Source: Jeotgalibacillus sp. R-1-5s-1 (lineage in GTDB: Bacteria; Bacillota; Bacilli; Bacillales; Jeotgalibacillaceae). Taken from it: 64,000 nt of DNA. Where the stretch lies: positions 186,001 through 250,000 of the forward strand of contig NZ_SORW01000028.1 in the NCBI RefSeq assembly GCF_004405105.1, in the 5' to 3' direction. Below the pieces are notes generated by a model. That model was not told the origin of the DNA, made no database searches, and saw only the letters and a program-made list of their open reading frames with translations. Shown piece by piece: positions 6,864-18,167 of the stretch. The translations under genes were made by a program, and so were the position numbers. The number at the start of each line of letters is the position of its first letter. Position 1 is the stretch's first letter.

Positions 6864-7646
6864 ATGGCTTCAACATTAGTTATTAAAGATCTTCATGTTG
6901 AGATTGAAGGCAAAGAGATTTTAAAAGGTGTAAACCTTGAATTAGATAGCGGTAAAATCCATGTTATCATGGGACCAAATGGAACAGGTAAATCAACACT
7001 TGCTTCTGCAATTATGGGTCACCCGAAGTTTGAAGTAACAAAAGGTGAAGTGCTGTTAAACGGCGAAAACGTTCTTGAGATGGAAGTGGACGAGCGCGCG
7101 CTTGCGGGTCTTTTCCTTGCAATGCAGTACCCAAGTGAAATCACTGGTGTAACAAACGCTGACTTCCTTCGCTCTGCGATCAATGCCCGCCGTGAAGAAG
7201 GACAGGAAATTTCATTAATGAAGTTCATCAAAGAACTTGATAAAAACATGGAATTCCTTGAAATGGATCAGGATATGGCACAGCGTTACCTGAATGAAGG
7301 TTTCTCCGGCGGTGAGAAGAAGCGTAACGAAATTCTTCAGCTAATGATGATTAAGCCAGAATTCGGTATTCTTGATGAAATCGACTCCGGTCTTGATATT
7401 GATGCACTTAAGGTTGTTTCTAAAGGAATCAACAAAATGCGCAGCGAAGATTTCGGTTGCCTGATCATCACTCACTATCAGCGTCTTCTTAACTACATTG
7501 AGCCTGATTATGTTCACGTTATGATGCAGGGCCGCGTCGTGAAATCAGGTGGACCTGAACTTGCACAGCGCCTTGAAAACGAAGGATATGACTGGATCAA
7601 GCAGGAGCTTGGCATCGAAGACGAAACAGTAGGACAAGAAGCGTAA
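6864..7646 (+). CDS. sufC: Fe-S cluster assembly ATPase SufC
   Basis: This is the ABC-type ATPase of the SufBCD scaffold. It has 260 residues, Walker A GPNGTGKS at 37-44, the signature SGGEKKRNEILQL and Walker B FGILDEIDSGLDIDAL. It acts in the cytosol, energising cluster assembly on SufB-SufD. CGGAGGTAA precedes the ATG. It is first in sufCDSUB, the order typical of Bacillales, where this is the main Fe-S system. Confidence 0.97.
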   Translation: MASTLVIKDLHVEIEGKEILKGVNLELDSGKIHVIMGPNGTGKSTLASAIMGHPKFEVTKGEVLLNGENVLEMEVDERALAGLFLAMQYPSEITGVTNADFLRSAINARREEGQEISLMKFIKELDKNMEFLEMDQDMAQRYLNEGFSGGEKKRNEILQLMMIKPEFGILDEIDSGLDIDALKVVSKGINKMRSEDFGCLIITHYQRLLNYIEPDYVHVMMQGRVVKSGGPELAQRLENEGYDWIKQELGIEDETVGQEA

Positions 7647-7663
7647 CAGATAGGAGGATGAAC

Positions 7664-10624
<2,961 letters not shown>

Positions 10625-10657
10625 CTGTGAGCCACCAAACCAGAAGGAGGAATCACC

Positions 10658-12055
10658 ATGGCAAAGAAAATGCCTGAAGTGGGCGATTATAAATATGGTT
10701 TCCACGACAAAGACGTGTCGATTTTCCGTTCAAAGCGCGGACTTACTCGTGAAATCGTAGAAGAAATCTCACGAATGAAAGATGAGCCGGAGTGGATGCT
10801 GAAGTACCGTCTGAAAGCACTGGAGCAGTTCTACAGCATGCCGATGCCTCAGTGGGGCGGAGATTTAAGCGGCCTTAACTTTGATGAGATTACGTATTAC
10901 GTAAAACCATCTGAGAAAAGTGAGCGCAGCTGGGACGAGGTACCGGAAGAAATCAAGCGTACGTTTGACAAGCTTGGTATTCCGGAAGCTGAGCAGAAGT
11001 ACCTTGCCGGTGTATCTGCACAGTATGAGTCTGAGGTTGTTTACCACAACATGAAAGAAGATCTTGAAGAGATGGGAATCGTCTTTAAAGACACAGATTC
11101 TGCTCTTAAAGAAAATGAAGAGATCTTTAAAGAGCACTGGGGAACGGTTATCCCGTCAAGCGATAACAAATTCTCAGCGCTGAATTCAGCAGTATGGTCA
11201 GGCGGATCGTTCATTTACGTACCAAAAGGTATTAAAGTGGACACGCCGCTGCAGGCATACTTCCGTATTAACTCTGAAAACATGGGTCAGTTTGAGCGTA
11301 CGCTGATTATTGCAGACGAAGGCTCAAGCGTACACTATGTTGAAGGTTGTACAGCGCCTGTTTACACAACAAATTCACTGCACAGTGCCGTTGTTGAAAT
11401 TATCATCAAAAAAGATGCTTACTGCCGTTATACAACGATCCAGAACTGGGCGAACAATGTATTCAACCTGGTAACAAAGCGTGCCGTTTGTGATGCAAAC
11501 GCAACGATGGAGTGGGTTGACGGTAACATCGGTTCGAAGTTGACAATGAAGTACCCTGCAGTCATCCTTCGCGGTGAAGGCGCACGTGGTATGACATTAT
11601 CAATCGCTTTAGCTGGTAAAGGTCAGCACCAGGATGCAGGTGCGAAAATGCATCACCTTGCACCGAACACGTCATCTACGATCGTTTCTAAATCCATCTC
11701 TAAACAGGGTGGTAAAGTAACGTACCGTGGAATCGTGCACTTTGGACGTAAAGCGCATGGCGCCCGTTCTAACATCGAGTGTGACACGCTGATCATGGAT
11801 AATGAGTCAACGTCTGACACAATTCCATACAATGAAATCCTGAATGATAACATTTCACTTGAGCACGAAGCAAAGGTTTCAAAGGTATCAGAAGAGCAAC
11901 TGTTCTATCTGATGAGCCGTGGAATCTCTGAAGAGGAAGCAACTGAAATGATCGTAATGGGCTTTATTGAACCGTTCACGAAGGAGCTTCCGATGGAATA
12001 TGCGGTTGAGATGAACCGTTTGATTAAGTTTGAGATGGAAGGTTCGATTGGTTAA
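10658..12055 (+). CDS. sufB: Fe-S cluster scaffold SufB
   Basis: This 465-residue scaffold is the assembly site for nascent clusters in SufBC2D. Family landmarks are [16 protein letters not shown] near the start, VEGCTAP near residue 230 and the C-terminal [31 protein letters not shown] precedes the ATG. It is the last gene of sufCDSUB and is followed by a terminator. Confidence 0.97.
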   Translation: MAKKMPEVGDYKYGFHDKDVSIFRSKRGLTREIVEEISRMKDEPEWMLKYRLKALEQFYSMPMPQWGGDLSGLNFDEITYYVKPSEKSERSWDEVPEEIKRTFDKLGIPEAEQKYLAGVSAQYESEVVYHNMKEDLEEMGIVFKDTDSALKENEEIFKEHWGTVIPSSDNKFSALNSAVWSGGSFIYVPKGIKVDTPLQAYFRINSENMGQFERTLIIADEGSSVHYVEGCTAPVYTTNSLHSAVVEIIIKKDAYCRYTTIQNWANNVFNLVTKRAVCDANATMEWVDGNIGSKLTMKYPAVILRGEGARGMTLSIALAGKGQHQDAGAKMHHLAPNTSSTIVSKSISKQGGKVTYRGIVHFGRKAHGARSNIECDTLIMDNESTSDTIPYNEILNDNISLEHEAKVSKVSEEQLFYLMSRGISEEEATEMIVMGFIEPFTKELPMEYAVEMNRLIKFEMEGSIG

Positions 12056-12065
12056 TCGGATTTTG

Positions 12066-12098
12066 AAAAAACCTGTACTCTATGAGTGCAGGTTTTTT
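12066..12098 (+). terminator. Terminator of the suf operon
   Basis: ACCTGTACTC and GAGTGCAGGT pair (one G-U) around TATG and are flanked by A and T tracts. Confidence 0.9.
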
Positions 12099-12114
12099 GT
12101 TGTTAATAAGAAGC

Positions 12115-12526
12115 GGGCCGGGGAGCATCCTCCGCTTTCCATTGTCTAGCTGCGACGGGCAGGGACTAGCAAACTTCCCGTCCCCTCGTCCGATAAGTCA
12201 ACATCAGCTCACTCCGTTCGCTGTGTTTCCTTTATCTCCGTCGGGGCCAGTCCAGTTTGTACGTCCCTAAACGCCCGTCTCCGCTTTTCATTGTCTAGCT
12301 GCGGCGGGCAGGGACTAGCAAACTTCCCGTCCCCTCGTCCGATAAGTCAACATCAGCTCACTCCGTTCACTGTGTTTCCTTTATCTCTGTCGGGGCCAGT
12401 CCAGTTTGTACGTCCCTAATCGCCCGTCTCCGCTTTTCTAAGGCCGGGCGGTGAACCCGCTGTGCTTCGCACATCGGGTTCACCTGTCCCTTTCCGCCAT
12501 AGGAGTCTGCGGATGCCCCTCGCCCC
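12115..12526 (+). repeat. P element carrying two tandem T1 modules
   Basis: Outer arms GGGCCGGGGAGCATCC (12115-12130) and GGATGCCCCTCGCCCC (12511-12526) are imperfectly complementary. At the usual insertion point after CGCTTTCC there are two near-identical T1 modules, 12141-12289 and 12290-12438, with a period of 149 bp. The inner P hairpin GGTGAACCCG...CGGGTTCACC follows. From 12527 to the next gene I see only a possible extended -10 TGTTACAAT at 12700-12708. Confidence 0.82.
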
Positions 12527-12743
12527 TTTGTGTTGTTATCGGACTTTCTTATTGTGGAAGGATCTAAAGAAAAACCCGGGAGCGTGGCATCCAGTCTTCT
12601 TCTTTTTGATGAGGGGGAAGAAGAAAACCACGTGGGGCAAGTGTGTGTTAAGGAATTTTGTGGACTGCTATTCATCTGTAACGGATCTGAAACGGCTTAT
12701 GTTACAATAGGTCCATATCTGAATGGTTGAGCAGGTGATGGTT

Positions 12744-13592
12744 GTGATTTATATTGGTTTGACCGGGTGGGGAGATCATCCGGATGTGTATGAGGAGCAT
12801 TCTTCTAAGCAGGATAAGTTGAAGGATTATTCGGGGCATTTTCCGATTGTGGAGCTGGATGCTTCTTTTTATGCGGTTCAGCCTGAGCGGAATATGAGGA
12901 AGTGGGTGGATGAGACACCATCTGCTTTTAAATTTATTGTGAAGGCGTATCAGGGAATGACGGGGCATCAGAGAGGGGACATTTCTTTTGACTCACGTGA
13001 GGAGATGTTTCAGGCTTTCCGATTATCGCTGTTGCCTATGATTGAGTCGGATAAATTAGGTGCGGTCTTGCTGCAATTTCCTCCATGGTTTGATTGTAAA
13101 AAGCAGCATGTTGATTACATAAGATATTGTAAAAGTAAGTTAGAGGGGCTTCCGCTTGCTGTTGAGTTCAGACATCAGTCGTGGTATGCTCCGGAATTTA
13201 GGGAGAAGACGCTGGACTTTCTCAGACAGCAACAGTTTATTCATAGTGTGTGTGATGAGCCGCAGGCGGGAGATGGATCGATTCCGCTAGTGCCGGTTGT
13301 GACGAATGAGCAAACGACGGTTTTCAGGCTTCATGGTCGTAACACTGCTGGCTGGACGCGGAAAGGGAATGAAAATAACTGGCGTGAAGTCCGGTATTTG
13401 TATGAATATCGTGAGCAGGAATTGAAGGATCTTGTTCCGGTGCTGCAGGGACTTGATCGGGACTCTCGGCATGTCTATGTGCTTTTTAATAATAATTCGG
13501 GTGGACATGCTGCAAAAAATGCAAAGCAGATGATTGAGCTGCTTGGCCTTGATTATGGTGGTCTTGCTCCGAGACAGCTTGGTTTATTTTAA
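12744..13592 (+). CDS. yunF: DUF72 family protein YunF
   Basis: This 282-residue protein of the DUF72 TIM-barrel-like family has the hallmark start IYIGLTGWGDHPDVYE, then VELDASFYAVQPERNMRKW and late FNNNSGGHAAKNA. Biochemical function of the family is unknown. GTG 12744 is favoured over ATG 12723 because AGGTGA (12733-12738) is five bases upstream and IYIGLTGWGDH is the family N-terminus. The gene order yunF-yunE-yunD matches the B. subtilis yun cluster. Confidence 0.85.
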   Translation: MIYIGLTGWGDHPDVYEEHSSKQDKLKDYSGHFPIVELDASFYAVQPERNMRKWVDETPSAFKFIVKAYQGMTGHQRGDISFDSREEMFQAFRLSLLPMIESDKLGAVLLQFPPWFDCKKQHVDYIRYCKSKLEGLPLAVEFRHQSWYAPEFREKTLDFLRQQQFIHSVCDEPQAGDGSIPLVPVVTNEQTTVFRLHGRNTAGWTRKGNENNWREVRYLYEYREQELKDLVPVLQGLDRDSRHVYVLFNNNSGGHAAKNAKQMIELLGLDYGGLAPRQLGLF

Positions 13593-13614
13593 TGAGGATT
13601 GGACTGAATGGATT

Positions 13615-14442
13615 ATGGAATTGATTTTGCTGGCGTTTATCGGGCTGGTTGCCGGCGCAGTTGGATCATTGATCGGCCTTGGTGGAGGCGTGATTGTGGT
13701 GCCGGCTCTATTGTTTTTTGGCAGCTCACTGATGTGGATTGATGGGATCACGCCGCAGACGGCAGTTGGAATCTCACTTGTTGTGATGATTTTTACAGGG
13801 CTTTCCTCCACGCTTGCCTATTTAAAAACTAAAACGGTTGATGTGAAAAGTGGTCTCTTGTTTTTTGCAGGAAGTGGACCCGGTGCAGTAGTGGGTTCGT
13901 GGGTAAACCAGTATTTGACGCTTGGAAATTTTCATCTGGCTTTTGGCCTTTTTATGATTTTTTTATCCTTTATTTTATTGATTCGAAATCGAATTAAGCC
14001 AATTGAAAAGTTTAAAACAGCCTCTTTTCAAAGGCATTTCACTGATAGCCAGGGACAAAGTTATCAATACGGTTTTCCACCTCTAGTTGGCGTTGCAGCC
14101 GCTTTTGCCGTTGGATTTGCTTCTGGTCTGTTCGGCATTGGTGGCGGTTCGGTGATGGTTCCAATTATGATTATTGCATTTTTGTTCCCACCACATGTTG
14201 CTGTCGGAACGTCTATGCTGATGGTCTTTTTATCATCGATTCTCGGTTCTGCCTCACATATCATGCTTGGAAATGTGAATTGGCTGTATGTTGCCGCACT
14301 TGCTCCGGGCGCATGGTTTGGTGCGAAGCTCGGCGCATGGTTAAACCAGAAGCTTGACTCGAATGGACTTGTACTTGCGTTACGGATTATTTTGGTGCTG
14401 ATCGGAATAAGATCCATTTTTGAAGGGTTGTATGGTGTCTGA
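13615..14442 (+). CDS. yunE: TSUP-family membrane permease YunE
   Basis: This 275-residue TauE/SafE (TSUP) family protein has two related halves. Each has a glycine-rich motif, GSLIGLGGGVIVVPALL near residue 20 and SGLFGIGGGSVMVPIM near residue 170, plus about eight hydrophobic helices. Members export sulfite, sulfoacetate or other organosulfur anions; the substrate here is not known. The start at ATG 13615 gives the normal N-terminus but its Shine-Dalgarno site is weak. The gene lies 22 bp after yunF, so translation may be coupled. Confidence 0.85.
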   Translation: MELILLAFIGLVAGAVGSLIGLGGGVIVVPALLFFGSSLMWIDGITPQTAVGISLVVMIFTGLSSTLAYLKTKTVDVKSGLLFFAGSGPGAVVGSWVNQYLTLGNFHLAFGLFMIFLSFILLIRNRIKPIEKFKTASFQRHFTDSQGQSYQYGFPPLVGVAAAFAVGFASGLFGIGGGSVMVPIMIIAFLFPPHVAVGTSMLMVFLSSILGSASHIMLGNVNWLYVAALAPGAWFGAKLGAWLNQKLDSNGLVLALRIILVLIGIRSIFEGLYGV

Positions 14443-14461
14443 TTTTGAAAGGAGTGGCAGG

Positions 14462-15829
14462 ATGAAGGAGAGAATTACCCTCTATCATACGAATGACCTT
14501 CACAGTCATTTTGAACACTGGCCAAGAATTCATCAGTTTTTACAAACGCAAAAACAGCTTCACGAAGATCGCGGTGAAGAGGTTTTTTTATTCGACATTG
14601 GCGATCACGCTGACCGTTTTCACCCTTTGACAGAGGGGTCTGCCGGTAAAAGAAACGTTGATTTCCTGAATGAGGCCGGCTATGATGCGGTTACAATCGG
14701 TAATAATGAAGGAATTACGTTCTCCTATGAAGAATTAAATTCTTTATATCACCATGCAAATTTTCCGGTCATTGTGGCAAATTTGTTTATGGAGTCCGGA
14801 GAACGGCCTGACTGGGCGATTCCATATTTAATCAAGACAACAAAAAGCGGTATTAAAATAGGCATTACAGGGGTTACGGCTGAGTATCCGGCATTTTATA
14901 GGAGGCTCGGGTGGAACATTACCTCTGCGAAAGATGAATTAAAGGCGCAGGTCCGTCTGTTAAAAGAGAAAGTGGATGTGATCCTTTTTCTTTCACACCT
15001 TGGTATTCGTGAGGATGAATGGGTGGCGGAGGAATGCAGGGATATTGACGTCATTATGGGTGGTCATACACACCATGTGCTCGAAAACGGAAAAAGACAT
15101 TTTAATACTCTGCTGGCTGCTGCGGGTAAATACGGGATGTATACAGGGAAGGTCGAAATTGAGTTTGACCATGTTTCCCGGGAAATAACGCAGTCATCAG
15201 CCATATTATACGAGACGGACAGCCTGCCGAAAGCTCACGATGAGCAACTGCAGATTGAGGCGTGGGAGACAGAAGGGAAGCAGCTTCTATCGAAGGAAAT
15301 TGTGACATTGAACAAGGAAATTCCTCATAATCCGCTTGAAAAGGAATCGCCTTTATCACAGATTTTGGGAGATGCTTTACTTGACTGGTGTGAGGCTGAC
15401 TTTTCCATCGTGACCGGTGGGCTGCTGCTTGATTCCCTGCCGGCGGGAAAGGTGACGGAATATGATCTGCATCAGATTCTTCCTCACCCGATTAATCCTT
15501 GTGTCGTGGAGCTGACGGGAAGTGAGGTCAAGGAAGTGATCAGACAGTCAATGAACCATGCCTGGCCGACAACCGTCATCAGAGGATTGGGCTTCAGAGG
15601 GACAATTCTGGGGGCTTTTGTTTATCGGGGGATGGAAGAAAAAGGTCATCAATTTTATGTTAACAATGAAGAAGTTCAGTCCGATAAAATATATAAAGTG
15701 GCTACGGTGGACATGTTTACGTTTGGCTACTTTTTCCCTGAAATGCACCGAGCTAAAAAGCAGTATTTTATGCCGGAATTTTTAAGGGATATTTTAAAAG
15801 AAAAGCTGATAAGTAAAGAGATGATTTAG
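14462..15829 (+). CDS. yunD: Metallophosphatase/5'-nucleotidase-like YunD
   Basis: This 455-residue protein has an N-terminal calcineurin-like metallophosphoesterase domain and a C-terminal 5'-nucleotidase domain. Metal-binding motifs are LYHTNDLHSHFE, FDIGDHAD, TIGNNEG and MGGHTHHVL. There is no signal peptide, so it is cytoplasmic, unlike secreted nucleotidases. GAAAGGAG before ATG 14462 sets the start. It probably dephosphorylates nucleotides or a nucleotide-like phosphoester. Confidence 0.88.
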   Translation: MKERITLYHTNDLHSHFEHWPRIHQFLQTQKQLHEDRGEEVFLFDIGDHADRFHPLTEGSAGKRNVDFLNEAGYDAVTIGNNEGITFSYEELNSLYHHANFPVIVANLFMESGERPDWAIPYLIKTTKSGIKIGITGVTAEYPAFYRRLGWNITSAKDELKAQVRLLKEKVDVILFLSHLGIREDEWVAEECRDIDVIMGGHTHHVLENGKRHFNTLLAAAGKYGMYTGKVEIEFDHVSREITQSSAILYETDSLPKAHDEQLQIEAWETEGKQLLSKEIVTLNKEIPHNPLEKESPLSQILGDALLDWCEADFSIVTGGLLLDSLPAGKVTEYDLHQILPHPINPCVVELTGSEVKEVIRQSMNHAWPTTVIRGLGFRGTILGAFVYRGMEEKGHQFYVNNEEVQSDKIYKVATVDMFTFGYFFPEMHRAKKQYFMPEFLRDILKEKLISKEMI

Positions 15830-15886
15830 AGATAACGTAACCTGTTATGCATTGAATCTTTCAGCAATCGGCGGAAGGGTGATGGC

Positions 15887-16993
15887 ATGAGACTCATATC
15901 AACTAAAATTCTTAGAGCCGGCATGACGCTTGGCAATACCATTTACAATGTCAACGAGCGTCCGCTACTGCATGCTCATGTTACGTTGACAGAACAGATG
16001 ATTAAAAGGCTTCGACTTCTCAATGTTCAATACGTCTACATTGACGATGAACGTTCTAAGGGAATTGAGATTGAAGAAACTGTGCCATCGAATGTAAGGC
16101 AAGAGACGATTAAGGAAATGCAGATGGCATTTGAGCTCATAAAGTCTCCAAAGAAAAGTAACATTTCTGCGATGCTGGAAAAAAAGACGATGGCCATTCA
16201 GTCAACGTTGAAGAATATTATGGCTGAAATGAGCAGCAATAAGGATCTGCTGATGATTTTATCAGATGCCTATCTGTATGATTCGTATATTTTCCATCAT
16301 TCATTTAATGTAACACTTTATACGCTTGCCATCGGCAAACAGCTCAAGCTGCCTAATATTCAGCTTGAGCATCTTGGAATGGGTGCGATGCTCCATGATA
16401 TCGGAAAAATCATGGTGGATGAAGACATTTTAATGAAGTCATCACCGCTGACTGAAGAAGAATTTATTGATATTCAAAAGCATGCTTCAAATGGCTTTGA
16501 AATCCTTCGTAACATCCATAACGTGTCACTGCTCAGTGCGCATTGTGCCTTTCAGCATCATGAAAGAATTGATGGATCTGGGTATCCAAGAGGTTTAAAA
16601 GGACCTGATATCCATCCTTATGCCAAAATTATTGCTGTGGCTGATGTGTTTGATGCCTGTACATCGAACAGGGTATATCGCGAAAAAATGTTACCATCCG
16701 ATGCGCTGGATATTCTCCAGTCCGGATCCGGTACGTTATTTGACCCGACTGTGATTAAAGCATTTACACAATCCATTGCGATTTATCCGAATGGCCTTTC
16801 AGTTGGACTGAATGATGGAAGGAAAGGTATTGTGGCGAGGCAAAATGCAGGTATGTCATCGCGCCCTGTCATACGTATTGTGGAAGAAAGCGGCCGCATG
16901 CTGGCAGCTACGTATGAACTCGATCTGAGCCTGTTTCCGGAGCCGGTTATCTCAGCAACGGATATTGAATTCAGTACAGAAACCGTCCATTAG
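15887..16993 (+). CDS. HD-GYP domain protein, probable c-di-GMP phosphodiesterase
   Basis: This 368-residue protein has an N-terminal region without a receiver or membrane segment and a complete HD-GYP domain. MLHDIGK includes the HD pair at His170-Asp171, the next histidines are His224-His225 (QHHERIDGSGYPRGLKG) and the GYP-type motif GSGYP is at 230-234. HD-GYP enzymes hydrolyse cyclic dinucleotides, usually c-di-GMP. GGAAGGGTG precedes the ATG. It stands between yunD and yunB. Confidence 0.88.
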   Translation: MRLISTKILRAGMTLGNTIYNVNERPLLHAHVTLTEQMIKRLRLLNVQYVYIDDERSKGIEIEETVPSNVRQETIKEMQMAFELIKSPKKSNISAMLEKKTMAIQSTLKNIMAEMSSNKDLLMILSDAYLYDSYIFHHSFNVTLYTLAIGKQLKLPNIQLEHLGMGAMLHDIGKIMVDEDILMKSSPLTEEEFIDIQKHASNGFEILRNIHNVSLLSAHCAFQHHERIDGSGYPRGLKGPDIHPYAKIIAVADVFDACTSNRVYREKMLPSDALDILQSGSGTLFDPTVIKAFTQSIAIYPNGLSVGLNDGRKGIVARQNAGMSSRPVIRIVEESGRMLAATYELDLSLFPEPVISATDIEFSTETVH

Positions 16994-16999
16994 TTAATG

Positions 17000-17041
17000 A
17001 GCCCTTTTTTCTTGCATACAATGCAGAGAGGAGGGCTTTTT
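17000..17041 (+). terminator. Terminator-like hairpin whose 3' arm is the yunB ribosome binding site
   Basis: AGCCCTTTTTTCT (17000-17012) pairs with AGAGAGGAGGGCT (17025-17037) using several G-U pairs and is followed by TTTTC and then ATG 17043. The GAGGAGG Shine-Dalgarno site lies in the 3' arm and the T-tract forms the spacer. Confidence 0.65.
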
Positions 17042-17042
17042 C

Positions 17043-17783
17043 ATGCGAATAAAACCGTTATCTGTACGTGCAGTCTGGATCATATCCTTTGTCCTGTTTG
17101 GTGGGATGACCATCACGGGGCTTTTTCTCATTAATACCGGTATTAAACCAACATTGATGGTTTATGCGGAATCCCAGACACAAAAAATTGGTGCGCTGGT
17201 GATCAGTAAAGCTGTCAATAAAGAAATTGCCAACGTAATGGATATCAATGAAATTATTGAAAATGTTCCAACGGACTCATCCGAAATGATCACAACCAAA
17301 TTTAATACAGAAATCATTAACCGTGTTATGTCCGAAACGACCGAGCTTGTTCAGGGGCAGCTGCGCGCAATAGAACGTGGAGATACGAGTGTACTGAAAT
17401 CCCTGACAGAGCTTGATATTGAAGTAGAGGATGCCGGAGATATGGAGGGGATTGTCTACACAGTTCCGCTCGGTCAGGCTACGGGAAACGCGCTTCTCGG
17501 GAATCTGGGACCAAGGGTGCCGATCCGTTTTCATGCGGTAGGGAGTGTGACATCCAATATCAGATCGGATATTACGGAGTTTGGGATTAATAATGCTTTT
17601 GTCGTCATCAATATTGACTTGAACGTTAGGGTACAGATCATTGTTCCATTTGCAACAGAGGTTACAACGATCCGACAGGACATTCCAGTAGCCATGGGTC
17701 TCATCCAGGGTCAGGTTCCTGAGATATACAATATGGGCGAAGGAATGTCGCCATCACTCGAGGTTCCACTTCCTTCACCATAA
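17043..17783 (+). CDS. yunB: Sporulation protein YunB
   Basis: This 246-residue protein has one N-terminal membrane helix (AVWIISFVLFGGMTITGLFL, about residues 11-30) and an extracytoplasmic domain with ALVISKAVNKEIA, VPLGQATGNALLGNLGP and IPVRFHAVGSV-like segments typical of YunB. In B. subtilis YunB belongs to the mother-cell sigma-E regulon; its exact role is not settled. Its presence supports an endospore-forming host. Confidence 0.9.
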   Translation: MRIKPLSVRAVWIISFVLFGGMTITGLFLINTGIKPTLMVYAESQTQKIGALVISKAVNKEIANVMDINEIIENVPTDSSEMITTKFNTEIINRVMSETTELVQGQLRAIERGDTSVLKSLTELDIEVEDAGDMEGIVYTVPLGQATGNALLGNLGPRVPIRFHAVGSVTSNIRSDITEFGINNAFVVINIDLNVRVQIIVPFATEVTTIRQDIPVAMGLIQGQVPEIYNMGEGMSPSLEVPLPSP

Positions 17784-17786
17784 GTC

Positions 17787-17815
17787 TTGAAATCGAAATG
17801 AAATCCTGCTATAGT
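17787..17815 (+). promoter_or_regulatory. Promoter for the lysine-riboswitch transcript
   Basis: TTGAAA (17787-17792) and TATAGT (17810-17815) with a 17-bp spacer, 36 bp upstream of the aptamer. Confidence 0.7.
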
Positions 17816-17850
17816 AGGCTAGTAAAATGAATAATCACCACATCATAATC

Positions 17851-18042
17851 CGATGGGGTAGAGGTGCAGTGTTCAAGAGTAAGCTGTGTGAGGATGACAA
17901 CGTTGATCACAGGTGAAAGGGGATGTCTGCCGAAATGGTAATAATCGGTCAAAGATATTATCATTGGGGTTATCTTTAACATGGATAACACTCTCTTGCC
18001 GCAGAAACACTACGTTTTTGCGGGTTGAGGAGCTACAGATCG
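17851..18042 (+). promoter_or_regulatory. Lysine riboswitch (L-box)
   Basis: Conserved L-box segments are visible: GGGGTAGAGGTGC near 17855, AAGAGTAAG, GGTGAAAGGGG, and GTCTGCCGAAATGG near 17923. P1 can close between CGAT-GGGGTAG (from 17851) and CTAC-AG-ATCG (to 18042). A CCGCA...TGCGG hairpin lies just before the 3' strand. It sits on the leader of an NhaC-type transporter gene, a context known for L-boxes. Confidence 0.9.
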
Positions 18043-18071
18043 TGATGGAGCATAACATTACTGACACATAC

Positions 18072-18109
18072 AAGGGTAATGGTAGAGTCCTCTATCATTG
18101 CCCTTTTTT
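18072..18109 (+). terminator. L-box expression-platform terminator
   Basis: AAGGGTAATGGTAGA (18072-18086) pairs with TCTATCATTGCCCTT over 15 bp (two G-U), followed by a T run. It lies between the aptamer and the coding region. Confidence 0.92.
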
Positions 18110-18167
18110 GCGTTTTTACGATTTTGCCTCATTACTTACCCTATCAAACAATAGAGGAGGGAACATT

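Noticed and set aside
12082-12710. Several ORFs of 60-100 codons in the suf-yunF interval
   Set aside because: They lie inside P/T repeat modules that recur in other frames at other loci, so they are not genes.
17913-18167. N-terminal extension of the NhaC-type protein
   Set aside because: The extension runs through the lysine riboswitch and its terminator; ATG 18168 has an AGAGGAGGG site.
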